Shown: one piece after another, positions 1 through 9,398 of the stretch
How the letters are laid out: each line of letters begins with the position of its first letter
Position numbering within the stretch: the stretch's first letter is position 1
Origin: Bradyrhizobium murdochi
GTDB taxonomy: Bacteria > Pseudomonadota > Alphaproteobacteria > Rhizobiales > Xanthobacteraceae
Direction: 5' to 3'
Length of the DNA: 64,000 nucleotides
Assembly (NCBI RefSeq): GCF_000472965.1
Contig: NZ_AXAU01000002.1
Coordinates: forward strand, 124,001-188,000
Notes under the pieces: model-generated
The model's database searches: none
The model's input: the letters and a program-made list of their open reading frames with translations, nothing else
What the model was told of the DNA's origin: nothing
Made by a program: the position numbers and the translations under genes

Positions 1-425
1 CGCAGGACATCTTCTGGCATGATCCGACCGTGATGTATTGCTCGACGCACCAGATGCCGCTGTTTCCCGGCACCGGCGCCAGCGGCGAGCGCGGCGAGCA
101 TGACACCATCGTCAATGCCCCGCTGGCTTCCGAGGACGGCAGCGCAAAATTCCGCGCTGCGTTCGAAAACCTGATCCTGCCGCAACTACAGAAGTTCTCG
201 CCGGAACTGATCATCATCTCCGCCGGCTTCGACGCGCACTACCGCGACCCGCTGGCCTCGATCAACCTGAAGGCGGACGATTTCGGCTGGGTCACCCGCA
301 AGCTGATGGATGTGGCGGACCATAGCGCCGGCGGGCGGGTTGTCTCGGTGCTGGAGGGCGGCTACGACCTGCAGGGGCTGAAAGAGTCGGTGGCGGCGCA
401 TGTCACCGCGCTGATGGGCGCGTAA
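1..425 (+). CDS. Histone deacetylase family protein (C-terminal part, cut by window start)
   Basis: Only the C-terminal ~140 residues are present; the frame is open from base 3, so the gene begins upstream of the window. The visible part carries the class II HDAC/acetylpolyamine amidohydrolase signatures: IFWHDPTVMYCSTHQ, the PGTG loop, SAGFDAHYRDPLA (the Asp is a zinc ligand in the family) and LEGGYDLQGL near the end (the Tyr after GG is the catalytic Tyr). The double-His active-site motif lies before the window. Bacterial members deacetylate small acylated amines or proteins in the cytoplasm; the substrate cannot be read here. xseB follows 130 bp downstream on the same strand. Confidence 0.9.
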   Translation, partial: QDIFWHDPTVMYCSTHQMPLFPGTGASGERGEHDTIVNAPLASEDGSAKFRAAFENLILPQLQKFSPELIIISAGFDAHYRDPLASINLKADDFGWVTRKLMDVADHSAGGRVVSVLEGGYDLQGLKESVAAHVTALMGA

Positions 426-454
426 ATCCCCGCCACAATAGGCCCTCAAAAGCC

Positions 455-513
455 CTTGTTTCGACGCGTTTTCTTCACGCGAACCGGTACCCACGTCGCT
501 TGAAACGCTATAG
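455..513. repeat. Dispersed intergenic repeat, family D, copy 1
   Basis: About 59 bp containing gacgcgttttcttcacgcg followed by a conserved gaaccggta-cccac-tcgct-gaaa tail. It aligns at roughly 85-90% with bases 30328-30387. It sits between the HDAC-like gene and xseB, immediately before the xseB promoter region. From memory, this sequence is common between genes in Bradyrhizobium; copy number must be checked by genome search. Confidence 0.7.
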
Positions 514-554
514 TTTGATTCCGCGCCTCAATGGTGCGCATTCGGGAACTAGAT

Positions 555-806
555 ATGGCCGAAAATAACCAGATGGACGTCAAAAAACTCTCCTTCGAGC
601 GGGCGATCGAGGAGCTTGAATCGATCGTGAAACGGCTCGAGGACGGCAAGGTGCCGCTGGAGGAATCGGTCGCGATCTACGAACGTGGCGAGGCGCTCAA
701 GCGCCGCTGCGAAGAATTGCTGCGGCAGGCGGAGGCCCGCGTCGACAAGATCACGACCGATGCGAACGGCCAGGTCACGGGGACCGAGCCGCTCGACGTG
801 CAGTAA
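555..806 (+). CDS. xseB: Exodeoxyribonuclease VII small subunit
   Basis: 83 residues, the usual size of XseB. The small subunit binds in many copies to XseA and together they degrade single-stranded DNA to acid-soluble oligonucleotides. The family core is plain: LSFERAIEELESIVKRLEDG, then PLEESVAIYERGEAL and a helical RRCEELLRQAEARVDKI segment. An in-frame GTG/ATG lies 24 bp further upstream, but homologues begin at MAEN, so the ATG at 555 is chosen. xseA is not adjacent. Cytoplasmic DNA repair/recombination role known from the family. Confidence 0.95.
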   Translation: MAENNQMDVKKLSFERAIEELESIVKRLEDGKVPLEESVAIYERGEALKRRCEELLRQAEARVDKITTDANGQVTGTEPLDVQ

Positions 807-953
807 ACCTGCCGTCTGGCCTTTCGGGGTTCGCGCAACAATCGGGAATATTAGGCGAATTCCGCCCTCCCGGCCGTGGGAGGCGGACCAGCCGAATTAG
901 TTCTTTGCCCCCCGCACAGCCTGATATAGTCCGCCGACATCTGGGGACAGTAC

Positions 954-2252
954 GTGCGCGTCGAGCACCGCCATATCATCTATATTCAGGGCTACGATCC
1001 GCGCGGGCTGGCGCAATATTACCGCATGTTCCGGACCGAGCTGCGCAAGTTCGGCCGGCTTTATCAGTTCCAGGCCACCATCAGCCGGCCAAAGGTGGTG
1101 TCCGACGACGAGATCGCGTCCTGGACTATCGATACGACAGCCTCCGACTGGCAGACACGCACGTCCTACGACTTCCTTCGGTTCGAGGACTTCATCCAGC
1201 AAGACCTGGCGTCGCCGATCTGGCGCACGGTGTTCAGCGCGGTCTGGATCTACTGGCGTCTCCTCTTCGCCGGCACCATCGCCCGCTTCGGCAAGGCGAA
1301 CTGGCGTTTTGCGACTTTCATCACCTATCCGCACCTGGTGCTGTTGCTGGAAGCCGCGTGTGCCGCGGCCATCGCCTTCGTGTTCGAGAAAGGCCTGAAC
1401 GCCATCGGCATTCCCGACGCATTCAGCATCGCTACCGCCGCCGCCATCTTCGTGGCGCTGCTCGGGGCCGTGCTGAAATACACGGAGAATGCCACTTACG
1501 TGCTTTATCTCCTGTGCGACACGATCTGGACCTGGGAGTTCTCGCACCGCGAGCGCCCGGAATGGGACCAGCGCATCGATCGCTTTGCGCAGCATCTGGT
1601 CAATGTCGCCAAGAGCACCGACGCCGACGAGATCGTCATCGTCGGCCATAGTTCCGGGTCGTTCCTGTCGACGGAAATGCTGGCGCGTGCGCTCAAGCTC
1701 GATCCCGCGCTCGGCCGTCACGGGCCGCGGATCATGCTGCTGACGATCGGCGGCAATTTCCCGATCGTCGGCTATCACGCCGTATCGAAAGAATTTCGCG
1801 AGCATCTGCGGATGCTGGCAGTCGAGCCGTCGATCGACTGGATCGACTGTCAGGCCCGCAAGGACGTGATGAATTTCTACCAGTTCGATCCGATCACGAG
1901 CCACGGCATCGACGTCGGGTCGGCGCGGCGCAACCCGAAGATCGTGCCGGTTCGCTTCCGTGACATCATCCGGCCCGAGCACTACAAGAAATTCCGCTGG
2001 CAGTTCTTCCGCGTGCATTTCCAGTTCGTGATGGCCAACGAACGGCCGAACGCCTACGACTTCTTCATGATCGTCTGCGGCCCGGTCCCGCTCAGCGCGC
2101 GCATGGCCGTCCCCGACGCTGCGCTTGATGTCGCCACCGGCGACTCCGGAGCGCGCGATCGGGCCTGGAAGAGGATCGAAGCGGCCACCGCCGCGGCCAC
2201 AAGTGCCGCCGATTTGAGCAAACCGGAACCATCCGCCCGCCGCAGCGGTTGA
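954..2252 (+). CDS. Membrane-anchored alpha/beta hydrolase-like protein
   Basis: 432 residues from a GTG start. The N-terminus reads IIYIQGYDPRG, resembling the oxyanion-loop strand of alpha/beta hydrolases, and residues 231-236 are GHSSGS, a G-x-S-x-G nucleophile elbow with Ser234 as the likely nucleophile. Between them two hydrophobic stretches (about 128-145 and 157-174) look like a membrane hairpin inserted in the hydrolase fold. The C-terminal 40 residues are Ala/Ser-rich and probably disordered. Substrate is unknown; a lipase or esterase facing the cytoplasm is possible. It stands alone, with a 350-bp gap before dxs. Confidence 0.75.
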   Translation: MRVEHRHIIYIQGYDPRGLAQYYRMFRTELRKFGRLYQFQATISRPKVVSDDEIASWTIDTTASDWQTRTSYDFLRFEDFIQQDLASPIWRTVFSAVWIYWRLLFAGTIARFGKANWRFATFITYPHLVLLLEAACAAAIAFVFEKGLNAIGIPDAFSIATAAAIFVALLGAVLKYTENATYVLYLLCDTIWTWEFSHRERPEWDQRIDRFAQHLVNVAKSTDADEIVIVGHSSGSFLSTEMLARALKLDPALGRHGPRIMLLTIGGNFPIVGYHAVSKEFREHLRMLAVEPSIDWIDCQARKDVMNFYQFDPITSHGIDVGSARRNPKIVPVRFRDIIRPEHYKKFRWQFFRVHFQFVMANERPNAYDFFMIVCGPVPLSARMAVPDAALDVATGDSGARDRAWKRIEAATAAATSAADLSKPEPSARRSG

Positions 2253-2602
2253 AAAATCGACTTTTTTCGGCGCCGCGCTCCGGAACCGAATCGGCTCTCC
2301 GGGTTGGCTTTGGCAGCAGCTTTGGTGTAAAGCTTGCGGTTCTATGCGCTGGGGAAAGCAGCCTGCCGGGCAACTTTCCACGGCTGCAAGCACCTCAAAT
2401 AGCTAAAGAAACTGAACCGGGAAGGGTTAGAAGCGACTAAGTGATGCATATCACATGGTTTAAACCGGAGTGCATCTAGGCTTTCAAATCAGGTACCGGC
2501 CTGCCGGACAGGCAGGTGGGTCCGGATTTTTCGCGGCGCGGTTAACGCGCTTCCCGTCTCGCGTCGGGCCTTTATCCCGACATGCAAAATTGGAATATCG
2601 CA
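2253..2602. other. Intergenic region before dxs
   Basis: About 350 bp with no convincing coding frame. The stretch 2395-2480 is more AT-rich than its surroundings and is the likeliest place for the dxs promoter, but no clear -35/-10 pair can be assigned by eye. No TPP riboswitch-like conserved core was recognised. Confidence 0.4.
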
Positions 2603-4528
2603 GTGACCACATATAGTAAAACGCCGCTTCTCGATACCATCCGAACGCCCGACGATCTTCGCAAGCTCAAGATCGAGCAGGTGCGGCAGGTCGCGGACGA
2701 ACTCCGCCAGGAAACCATCGACGCCGTTTCGGTGACCGGCGGCCACTTCGGCGCCGGCCTCGGCGTCGTGGAACTGACCACCGCGATCCACTACATCTTC
2801 GACACGCCGCGCGACCGCCTGATCTGGGACGTCGGCCACCAGGCCTACCCGCACAAGATCCTGACCGGCCGCCGCGATCGCATCCGCACGCTGCGCACCG
2901 GCGGCGGCCTCTCCGGCTTCACCAAGCGCAGCGAGAGCGACTACGACCCGTTCGGCGCCGCGCACTCCTCGACCTCGATCTCCGCTGGCCTCGGCATGGC
3001 CGTGGCGCGCGACCTCTCCGGCGGCAAGAACAACGTCATTGCCGTGATCGGCGACGGTGCGATGTCGGCCGGCATGGCCTATGAAGCCATGAACAATGCG
3101 GGCGCAGTGAATTCGCGGCTGATCGTCATCCTCAACGACAACGACATGTCGATTGCGCCGCCGGTCGGCGCGATGAGCGCGTACCTGTCGCGGCTCTATT
3201 CCGGCAAGACCTACCGCTCGCTGCGCGAGGCGGCCAAGCAGATCAACAAGCGTCTGCCGAAGATCCTCGCCAACCGCGCCAACCGCGTCGAGGAGTATTC
3301 CCGCGGCTTCATGATGGACGGCGGCACGCTGTTCGAGGAGCTCGGCTTCTATTACGTCGGCCCGATCGACGGCCATAACCTAGACCATCTGCTGCCCGTT
3401 TTGAAGAACGTCCGCGACATGGAAACCGGCCCGATCCTGGTTCACGTCGTGACGCAAAAGGGCAAGGGCTACGCCCCCGCGGAAGCCTCCGCCGACAAGT
3501 ATCACGCCGTGGTCAAGTTCGACGTCGCCACCGGCGCGCAGGCCAAGGCCAAGCCGAATGCGCCGGCCTACCAGAACGTGTTCGGCCAGAGCCTGGTCAA
3601 GGAAGCCGAGAAGGACGACAAGATCGTCGCCATCACCGCCGCGATGCCGTCGGGTACCGGCGTCGACATCTTCAATAAGTCATTCCCGCAGCGCACCTTC
3701 GACGTCGGCATTGCCGAGCAGCATGCGGTGACGTTTGCGGCGGGGCTTGCCACCGAAGGCTACAAGCCGTTCTGCGCGATCTACTCGACCTTCCTGCAGC
3801 GCGGCTATGACCAGGTGGTCCATGACGTTGCGATCCAGAGCCTGCCGGTCCGCTTCGCGATCGACCGCGCCGGCCTCGTCGGCGCCGACGGCGCCACCCA
3901 TGCCGGTTCGTTCGACAACGCCTATCTCGGCTGCCTGCCGAACTTCGTCATCATGGCCGCGTCCGACGAAGCCGAACTGGTGCACATGGTCGCCACGCAA
4001 GTCGCGATCAACGACCGCCCGAGCGCGGTGCGTTATCCGCGCGGCGAAGGCCGCGGCGTCGAAATGCCCGAGGTCGGCATCCCGCTCGAGATCGGCAAGG
4101 GCCGCATCGTCCGCCAGGGCAGCAAGGTTGCCCTGCTCTCGTTCGGCACGCGAATGGCCGAATGCGAGAAGGCTGCTGACGAACTCGCTGCCCACGGCCT
4201 GTCCACCACCATCGCCGACGCCCGCTTCATGAAGCCGCTCGACGTCGATCTGGTACTGAAACTGGCGCGCGACCACGAGGTTCTCCTTACCATCGAGGAA
4301 GGCGCGATCGGCGGCTTCGGCTCGCATGTCATGCAGACGCTGTCCGACCACGGCATGCTCGACGGCGGTTTAAGGATGCGTGCGATGATCCTGCCCGACG
4401 AGTTCATCGACCACGACTCGCCGACCGCGATGTACGCCCACGCCGGCCTCGACGCCAAGGGCATCGTCGCCAAGGTGTTCGATGCGCTCGGCAAGGACTA
4501 TAAGACGGAAACCGTCAAGCTTGCCTGA
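2603..4528 (+). CDS. dxs: 1-deoxy-D-xylulose-5-phosphate synthase
   Basis: 641 residues from the GTG at 2603 ([11 protein letters not shown] after initiator Met), the start used by homologues as I recall them; an in-frame ATG at 2582 adds seven residues. Dxs condenses pyruvate and glyceraldehyde 3-phosphate with TPP, the first step of the MEP pathway for isoprenoids, hopanoids, carotenoids and quinone tails. Visible signatures are [14 protein letters not shown] (substrate/TPP His), [14 protein letters not shown] followed by [11 protein letters not shown] (TPP-Mg motif), [15 protein letters not shown] (catalytic Glu) and EEGAIGGFG in the transketolase C-terminal domain. Full length and apparently intact. 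A strong hairpin follows the stop. Confidence 0.97.
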   Translation: MTTYSKTPLLDTIRTPDDLRKLKIEQVRQVADELRQETIDAVSVTGGHFGAGLGVVELTTAIHYIFDTPRDRLIWDVGHQAYPHKILTGRRDRIRTLRTGGGLSGFTKRSESDYDPFGAAHSSTSISAGLGMAVARDLSGGKNNVIAVIGDGAMSAGMAYEAMNNAGAVNSRLIVILNDNDMSIAPPVGAMSAYLSRLYSGKTYRSLREAAKQINKRLPKILANRANRVEEYSRGFMMDGGTLFEELGFYYVGPIDGHNLDHLLPVLKNVRDMETGPILVHVVTQKGKGYAPAEASADKYHAVVKFDVATGAQAKAKPNAPAYQNVFGQSLVKEAEKDDKIVAITAAMPSGTGVDIFNKSFPQRTFDVGIAEQHAVTFAAGLATEGYKPFCAIYSTFLQRGYDQVVHDVAIQSLPVRFAIDRAGLVGADGATHAGSFDNAYLGCLPNFVIMAASDEAELVHMVATQVAINDRPSAVRYPRGEGRGVEMPEVGIPLEIGKGRIVRQGSKVALLSFGTRMAECEKAADELAAHGLSTTIADARFMKPLDVDLVLKLARDHEVLLTIEEGAIGGFGSHVMQTLSDHGMLDGGLRMRAMILPDEFIDHDSPTAMYAHAGLDAKGIVAKVFDALGKDYKTETVKLA

Positions 4529-4538
4529 GGCACAGCCC

Positions 4539-4569
4539 CCTTCGGTTCTGACCCGATCAGAACCGAAGG
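4539..4569 (+). terminator. 13-bp perfect hairpin after dxs
   Basis: Inverted arms 4539-4551 and 4557-4569 pair perfectly with a 5-base loop. There is no T-run after it, so it may be a factor-dependent terminator or RNA-stability element rather than a classical intrinsic terminator. The arm core ttcggttctga is shared with the hairpin at 30293-30314, so it may be half of repeat family D. Confidence 0.6.
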
Positions 4570-4630
4570 CTTGACTGTCTCGAAGGCTTAACTGTCTCGA
4601 AGCCTTGACTGTCTCGAAGCCTTGGCTCTT
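4565..4630 (+). repeat. 17-bp tandem repeat, three full copies plus a partial
   Basis: Units begin at 4565, 4582, 4599 and 4616 with period 17 (consensus gaaggcttgactgtctc; later copies have gaagcc). The array starts inside the right arm of the dxs hairpin and ends 15 bp before the next ATG, so it forms the whole leader of the deoxyribosyltransferase gene. It looks like slipped duplication of the hairpin edge. Confidence 0.8.
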
Positions 4631-4644
4631 TCGCCGGTAGCCCC

Positions 4645-5217
4645 ATGAAGATCTATCTGGCAGGTCCCGATGTGTTCCTGCCGGACGCCATCGAGATCGG
4701 GCGCCGGAAAGCTGCGATCTGCGCCCACTATGGGCTGACCGGCCTCTACCCGCTCGATAACGCGGTTAACCTTGCCGCCGCCGACGCGTCGCTTTCGATC
4801 TTCAAGGGCAATGAAGCAATGATGGATGCGGCAGACGCGATCATTGCCAATCTTACGCCGTTTCGCGGCCCCAGTGCCGACGCCGGCACGGTCTATGAAC
4901 TCGGCTACATGGCCGGTCGCGGCAAGCTGTGCCTGGCCTATAGCAACGACCCCGCGGTTTATGTTGAGCGGGTAAAGCGGAACTACGATGTGACCAAATC
5001 CGCCACCGGCCATCTGATCGACGGCGACGGGCTGGCGGTGGAAGATTTCGGCCTGCCCGACAATCTCATGATGATCCACACGCTCGATCTGCATGGTGCT
5101 AGACTGGTGACGCCGCGGCAGCGGCCGCAGGATATCTGGCACGATCTCACCTCGTTCGAGGCCTGCGTCGCTGTGGCGGCGGATCGCGCTACGGCAAATC
5201 GGACTGAACTTGGCTGA
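4645..5217 (+). CDS. Nucleoside 2-deoxyribosyltransferase family protein
   Basis: 190 residues. Family members transfer or hydrolyse the deoxyribosyl group of 2'-deoxynucleosides in base salvage. The N-terminus MKIYLAGPDVFLPDA is the typical first strand and loop; DAADAIIANLTPFRGPSADA plus GTVYELGYMAGRGK contains the catalytic-Glu loop (the Glu of YELGY). The family includes both transferases and hydrolases of deoxynucleoside 5'-monophosphates, which cannot be told apart here. The last 8 bases overlap the start of the TlyA-type gene, so the two are probably cotranscribed with the RlmD-like gene after them. Confidence 0.88.
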   Translation: MKIYLAGPDVFLPDAIEIGRRKAAICAHYGLTGLYPLDNAVNLAAADASLSIFKGNEAMMDAADAIIANLTPFRGPSADAGTVYELGYMAGRGKLCLAYSNDPAVYVERVKRNYDVTKSATGHLIDGDGLAVEDFGLPDNLMMIHTLDLHGARLVTPRQRPQDIWHDLTSFEACVAVAADRATANRTELG

Positions 5218-5965
5218 CAAGAGCGACAGCAAAACCTCTCCCCGCACGCGCGTGGACGTGCTGCTGGTCGAGCGCGGCCTGTTCGAAAGCCGCGCCCGCG
5301 CACGCGCTGCGATCGACGCCGGTGGCGTGACGGCCGACGGCAGGCCCGTGTTGAAGGCGTCGGAGATGATCGCCGCCAATGCCGAATTGTCCGCCCAGCC
5401 CGCGCACCCCTACGTCTCGCGCGGCGGCGTCAAGCTCGCCGGCGCGCTGGAGCAGTATCCGATCGAGATCGAGGACCATGTCTGCCTCGACGTCGGCGCC
5501 TCCACCGGCGGCTTTACCGAGGTGCTGCTGGCGAACGGCGCGAGCCTTGTCTTCGCCATCGATGTCGGGCGCGGCCAGTTGCATCCCTCGTTGCAGAACC
5601 ATCCCAAAGTCGTGTCGATGGAAGAAACCGACATCCGCCAGTTCGAGGGCAAGCGCCTGCCCGCCCGGCCGGATGTCGTCGTGATCGACGTCAGCTTCAT
5701 TTCCTTGAAGGCGGTGCTGCCGGTGGCGCTGGAGCTTGCTGCAGCGCCAACGCAGCTCCTGGCGTTGATCAAGCCGCAATTCGAGGCGGAACGAAAGCAC
5801 TCCAAGCACGGCATCATCCGCAACGCGATGGTGCATCAGGCGATCTGCGACGACATCTCGGCGTTCGCCGCCTCGCTCGGCTGCACCGATATCCAGGTGT
5901 TTCCGTCGTCGATCAAAGGCGGCGACGGCAATATCGAGTTCTTCATGGGCGCGCGCCGTGGCTGA
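5210..5965 (+). CDS. TlyA family RNA methyltransferase
   Basis: 251 residues from a TTG that overlaps the previous stop by 8 bp; a GTG at 5252 is a possible alternative. An S4 RNA-binding domain (about residues 13-75, [19 protein letters not shown]) precedes an FtsJ-like methyltransferase domain with SAM loop [15 protein letters not shown], then [15 protein letters not shown] and ALIKPQFE. Mycobacterial TlyA methylates 16S and 23S rRNA riboses; older annotations call it haemolysin A. The following methyltransferase gene overlaps its end by 8 bp, suggesting an rRNA-modification operon. Confidence 0.9.
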   Translation: MADKSDSKTSPRTRVDVLLVERGLFESRARARAAIDAGGVTADGRPVLKASEMIAANAELSAQPAHPYVSRGGVKLAGALEQYPIEIEDHVCLDVGASTGGFTEVLLANGASLVFAIDVGRGQLHPSLQNHPKVVSMEETDIRQFEGKRLPARPDVVVIDVSFISLKAVLPVALELAAAPTQLLALIKPQFEAERKHSKHGIIRNAMVHQAICDDISAFAASLGCTDIQVFPSSIKGGDGNIEFFMGARRG

Positions 5966-7205
5966 GAGCGAACGCCTCGTCATCGACCATGTCGGCCATC
6001 ACGGCGACGGCGTCGCCATATCAGGCGGCGGCAACATCTATGTGCCGTACGCGCTCGGCGGCGAAACAATAGAGGCCGGTCCGGTTCCCGGCCACCATCC
6101 CGACCGCCGGCGATTGCTCAAGGTCGAGACAGCAAGCGTCGAGCGCGTCGCCCCGTTCTGTCCGCATTTCGGCGTCTGCGGCGGCTGTGCGATCCAGCAC
6201 TGGGACGCCGAGCCCTATCGCGCCTGGAAGCGCGAGTTCGTGGTGACGACGCTTTCGCAGGCAGGAATCGATTGCGACGTCGCAGCCCTCATCGATGCCC
6301 ATGGCGCGGGCCGCCGGCGCATCACCCTGCACGGCCGAATCGGAACGCATGGCGTGCTCAAGGTCGGCTATGCAGCGGCCGGTTCGCACGACATCATTCC
6401 GATCGACCGCTGCCCGATCCTCGATCCGCAATTGAGTGGCGCGATCGAGGCCGCCTGGGCCATCGCCGAGCCGTTGATCGCGATGGGCAAGCCGCTCGAC
6501 ATTCAGATCACCGCGACCAATAGCGGCCTCGACGTCGATGTGCGTGGCTCCGGGCCAGTATCTTCAGCCATGATCGCGCGGCTGTCGCGCATCGCCGAAC
6601 AACACCGGCTGGCACGGCTGACGCGCCATGGCGAACTGGTGCTGATGCGAACGCCGCCCGCAATCTCGATTGGCTCGGCGCAGGTCACGCTGCCGCCCGG
6701 CTCGTTCCTGCAGGCCACGGTGGCGGGCGACGAGCGGCTCGCTGCGCTGGTATCGGATCATTGCAAGCGGGCCAAACATATTGCCGACCTGTTCTGCGGT
6801 GTCGGCCCGTTCGCACTGCGGCTTGCGGCAAAGTCGCGTGTCACCGCTTTCGACAGCGACGCCGGCGCGGTAGCAGCCTTGCAGAAGGCCGCGACCTCCA
6901 CCTCGGGGCTGAAGCCGGTCAAGGCCGAGGCGCGCGACTTGTTCCGTCGCCCGCTGATGCCGCAGGAACTGCGCGACTACGACACGGTGGTGTTTGACCC
7001 TCCGCGGCAGGGCGCGCAAGCGCAGGTGACCCAGATTGCAGCGAGCAAGGTGCCGACGGTGGTTGCGGTCTCGTGCAACGCCACGACCTTCGCGCGCGAT
7101 GCAAAGATCTTGATCGACGGCGGTTTTAAAATCGAAGGCGTCACACCCGTCGACCAGTTCCGCCACACGCCCCATGTGGAATTAGTGGCGCGGTTTAGGC
7201 GGTAA
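5958..7205 (+). CDS. 23S rRNA (uracil-5-)-methyltransferase, RlmD/TrmA family
   Basis: 415 residues from a GTG overlapping the TlyA-type stop. An N-terminal TRAM-like segment (1-60) is followed by a 4Fe-4S set, Cys68, Cys74, Cys77 and Cys152, the RlmD spacing. The SAM loop is [16 protein letters not shown], the substrate loop VFDPPRQGA and the catalytic Cys sits in [11 protein letters not shown]. The family makes m5U in 23S rRNA (RlmD U1939, RlmC U747) or tRNA (TrmA); the Fe-S Cys set excludes TrmA. Which rRNA position is modified cannot be decided here. Confidence 0.92.
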   Translation: MAESERLVIDHVGHHGDGVAISGGGNIYVPYALGGETIEAGPVPGHHPDRRRLLKVETASVERVAPFCPHFGVCGGCAIQHWDAEPYRAWKREFVVTTLSQAGIDCDVAALIDAHGAGRRRITLHGRIGTHGVLKVGYAAAGSHDIIPIDRCPILDPQLSGAIEAAWAIAEPLIAMGKPLDIQITATNSGLDVDVRGSGPVSSAMIARLSRIAEQHRLARLTRHGELVLMRTPPAISIGSAQVTLPPGSFLQATVAGDERLAALVSDHCKRAKHIADLFCGVGPFALRLAAKSRVTAFDSDAGAVAALQKAATSTSGLKPVKAEARDLFRRPLMPQELRDYDTVVFDPPRQGAQAQVTQIAASKVPTVVAVSCNATTFARDAKILIDGGFKIEGVTPVDQFRHTPHVELVARFRR

Positions 7206-7212
7206 GGCGCTT

Positions 7213-7371
7213 CTTGCTTACCCCTGGAGGGGGAGGGTCGGCTCGCATGAGCGTAGCGAAATGCGAGACGGGGTGGGGTGATCTCTCAACTCGGGCACTG
7301 ATCGAGAGGATGGACCGTCACCCCACCCCGCCGCTTCGCGTCGACCCTCCCCCCTCCAGGGAAGGGTGAAG
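7213..7371. repeat. Long imperfect palindrome, family B, copy 1
   Basis: Outer arms cctggagggggagggtcg and the complementary cgaccctcccccctccagg bound an inner pair ggggtgggg/ccccacccc. It lies between the convergent RlmD-like and DUF1194 genes, where it can act as a bidirectional terminator. Related palindromes lie at 37546-37716 and 62854-62980. Confidence 0.75.
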
Positions 7372-7390
7372 CACGGTCCGAATTTCGGAT

Positions 7391-8242
7391 TCACCTCCCC
7401 CACCTGTCCTGCCAGATCTTCTCGCCTATCATGCAATTGACGCGCGGCTCCCTGGCCGCTGCGGGCACTACCGGGCGTTCGGGCGTGCGGCCGGCGATCT
7501 CGAGCAGCAGCTTGGTGCGGATCGCTTCCTTGAATTTGTCGCGGTCCTTGATGGTCACCACGAACGAGCCTGGGCCGCCAATGACGCAATCCTCGTAATA
7601 CAAATCGAGATTGTCGATATCCATGGTGGAGTAAGACGGTTCCTTCACCATGATTGGCAGGCCATTGATGACGATGCCCTTTTCCAACGCGGCATCGCGC
7701 GCGATGAGGACCGGCGCGCCGTTGTTGTTCGGGCCATCGCCCGAGATATCGATCACCCGCCGCAAACCGCGGTGCGGGCTCTCGTCGAACAGCGGCAGGG
7801 CGAAGTTGATCGCGCCCGAAATCGAAGTGCGCGATGCCCGGCGGATCGGGGTCTTGACGATCTCGTTGGCAACGGCATCGGCCGTCTCGGGTCCGTCGAT
7901 CACACGCCAGGGGATGATGATCTTCTGGTCGGTCGATGCCGCCCACTCGAAATAGGTGATCGCGATCCTGCCGTTCGGCCCACTCTTGAGCGCCTGCAAA
8001 AACTCCTTGGAGACGATCGCCTGCGCGTAGCCTTCCCGCTGCAGCGCCAGTTCATCCATGTCCATTGAATAAGAGACGTCAACGGCAAGGACGAGTTCGA
8101 GGTCGACGGTCGGATTGGCGTCCTTTTCGGCGGCTTGGTGGCTCGGCCGGTTCGTTGGGTTCGGCGCGGCAACACCTGCCACGTCGCCGCCAGCGAGCAT
8201 GCCGGCTACAAGCACGACCCCGATCGAGACATACCAGCGCAT
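7391..8242 (-). CDS. DUF1194 domain (von Willebrand factor A-like) secreted protein
   Basis: 283 residues from the ATG at 8242, chosen because GGGAGGG lies six bases upstream; longer in-frame starts lack this. A signal peptide (MRWYVSIGVVLVAGMLAGG) leads into a vWA-like fold: residues 54-61 VDVSYSMD carry the MIDAS D-x-S-x-S, and IDISGDGPNNNG is the second metal loop. DUF1194 proteins are periplasmic and of unknown partner; the metal motif suggests ligand-dependent protein binding. The gene is monocistronic, convergent with the rRNA methyltransferase gene. Confidence 0.88.
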   Translation of the reverse strand: MRWYVSIGVVLVAGMLAGGDVAGVAAPNPTNRPSHQAAEKDANPTVDLELVLAVDVSYSMDMDELALQREGYAQAIVSKEFLQALKSGPNGRIAITYFEWAASTDQKIIIPWRVIDGPETADAVANEIVKTPIRRASRTSISGAINFALPLFDESPHRGLRRVIDISGDGPNNNGAPVLIARDAALEKGIVINGLPIMVKEPSYSTMDIDNLDLYYEDCVIGGPGSFVVTIKDRDKFKEAIRTKLLLEIAGRTPERPVVPAAAREPRVNCMIGEKIWQDRWGR

Positions 8243-8584
8243 TGCGGCCCTCCCGTCGAACGTCAGTGATGGTGACATGCAAAAGGGCTGACGCAAAGCA
8301 CTGAAATCATTTGTCCTTCACATTCGGGTTAGGATCAGGCTTCGTACACAGCCGGCCGCTCGGCCGGTTCCGCGCAGGCGATTGCCCGTCCGAGCCGGCG
8401 CGATGACCGCCCTGATCGAGCTGAAACCCTCGGCACCCCCCGGTTTCAGGACCGGCCCGGAGCCTGTAAACTGATCGAGACGGCCGTCAGCCGCGGCGAT
8501 CAGACCATGGCGCAGCGCCTGGCGGACTGCTGCGCCAACTGAACGCGGCGGGCTCGTCGGATTTCCTTCGCTTCAGGGCTACAA

Positions 8585-8890
8585 ATGGCAGATACCGTCG
8601 TCACGCCAAAAACCAAGGTCAAAACCAAGGTCGAACGGCCGCGCCTGCATAAGGTCATCCTGATCAACGACGATTACACACCGCGCGAATTCGTCGTCAC
8701 GGTGCTGAAGGCCGAGTTCCGCATGACCGAGGATCAGGCCCACAAGGTCATGATCACCGCGCACCGCCGCGGCGTCTGCGTCGTCGCCGTGTTCACCAAG
8801 GACGTTGCCGAGACCAAGGCCACCCGCGCCACCGACGCTGGCCGCGCCAAGGGCTATCCGCTGTTGTTCACGACCGAGCCGGAGGAATGA
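8585..8890 (+). CDS. clpS: ATP-dependent Clp protease adaptor ClpS
   Basis: 101 residues. ClpS delivers N-degron substrates to ClpAP. The core LHKVILINDDYTPREFVV contains the conserved N-D-D-Y/T-P loop that forms the N-end pocket, followed by LKAEFRMTEDQAHKVMITAHRRGVCVVAVFTKDVAETKA. The N-terminal 20 residues are the flexible tail. No clpA is adjacent here (clpA is often next to clpS in alphaproteobacteria), so this may be one of two ClpS paralogues that Bradyrhizobium often carries. That last point is from general knowledge of the genus. Confidence 0.95.
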   Translation: MADTVVTPKTKVKTKVERPRLHKVILINDDYTPREFVVTVLKAEFRMTEDQAHKVMITAHRRGVCVVAVFTKDVAETKATRATDAGRAKGYPLLFTTEPEE

Positions 8891-9398
8891 TTTTTCCAGT
8901 GCTCGCCTCTGGTTCAATCCGAACGCGGATCTACTAGGCTAGTAGAGCATGATGAGATCAGGTCCGGCCTGATGCTTCGTTGACCGCCCAAACAAAATAT
9001 CGAAAACAACCCCATGCAAAGTAGCCGGCAACGGCCGGCGTAGCCCGCCGATTTTCCGAAACCATTTGGCGCGTCGGGCAAATCATCGGCACAATGGCAT
9101 CATTGCCGCGGCGGGTTGGCTCAGACGTGAACTCATTAGCGCGCAGCCACAGCCTGATTGATGCAAGTTGGACAAACGCGAGGTGGTTGACGGCTCGCGA
9201 TGCGCCCGAAAGCGGACGCATTATGCTCACTTTGAATTTTGTCAAGTTTGACTCGTACCAGACATGCTCGATAGACCAAGGAGACCGACCATCCGGCTCC
9301 AAAGGGATGCGCCCCTGTGTCTCACTCTCTGCCATGCTGTATGTGATAGCATTGTATCGGAGAGACGAGCACGGCGTAGCCTGTCAAGGACAGGAGCG
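8891..9398. other. Gene-free stretch before the hydrolase-cyclase gene
   Basis: About 500 bp without a believable gene. A 7-bp-arm hairpin with a 3-base loop at 8930-8946 follows clpS. The ~200 bp after 8985 read like decayed sequence: overlapping short frames on both strands, none with a domain or a good ribosome site. Base composition falls here compared with clpS, marking the left edge of the lower-GC block. Confidence 0.4.

Noticed and set aside
897..2393. 498-residue open frame on the minus strand opposite the membrane hydrolase
   Set aside because: High-GC antisense shadow: Arg/Gly/His-rich, no domain, and overlaps a gene with a clear nucleophile motif and membrane segments.
8958..9335. 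125-residue minus-strand frame before the hydrolase-cyclase gene
   Set aside because: No ribosome site, no domain and it crosses a decayed-looking region; conservation not supported.
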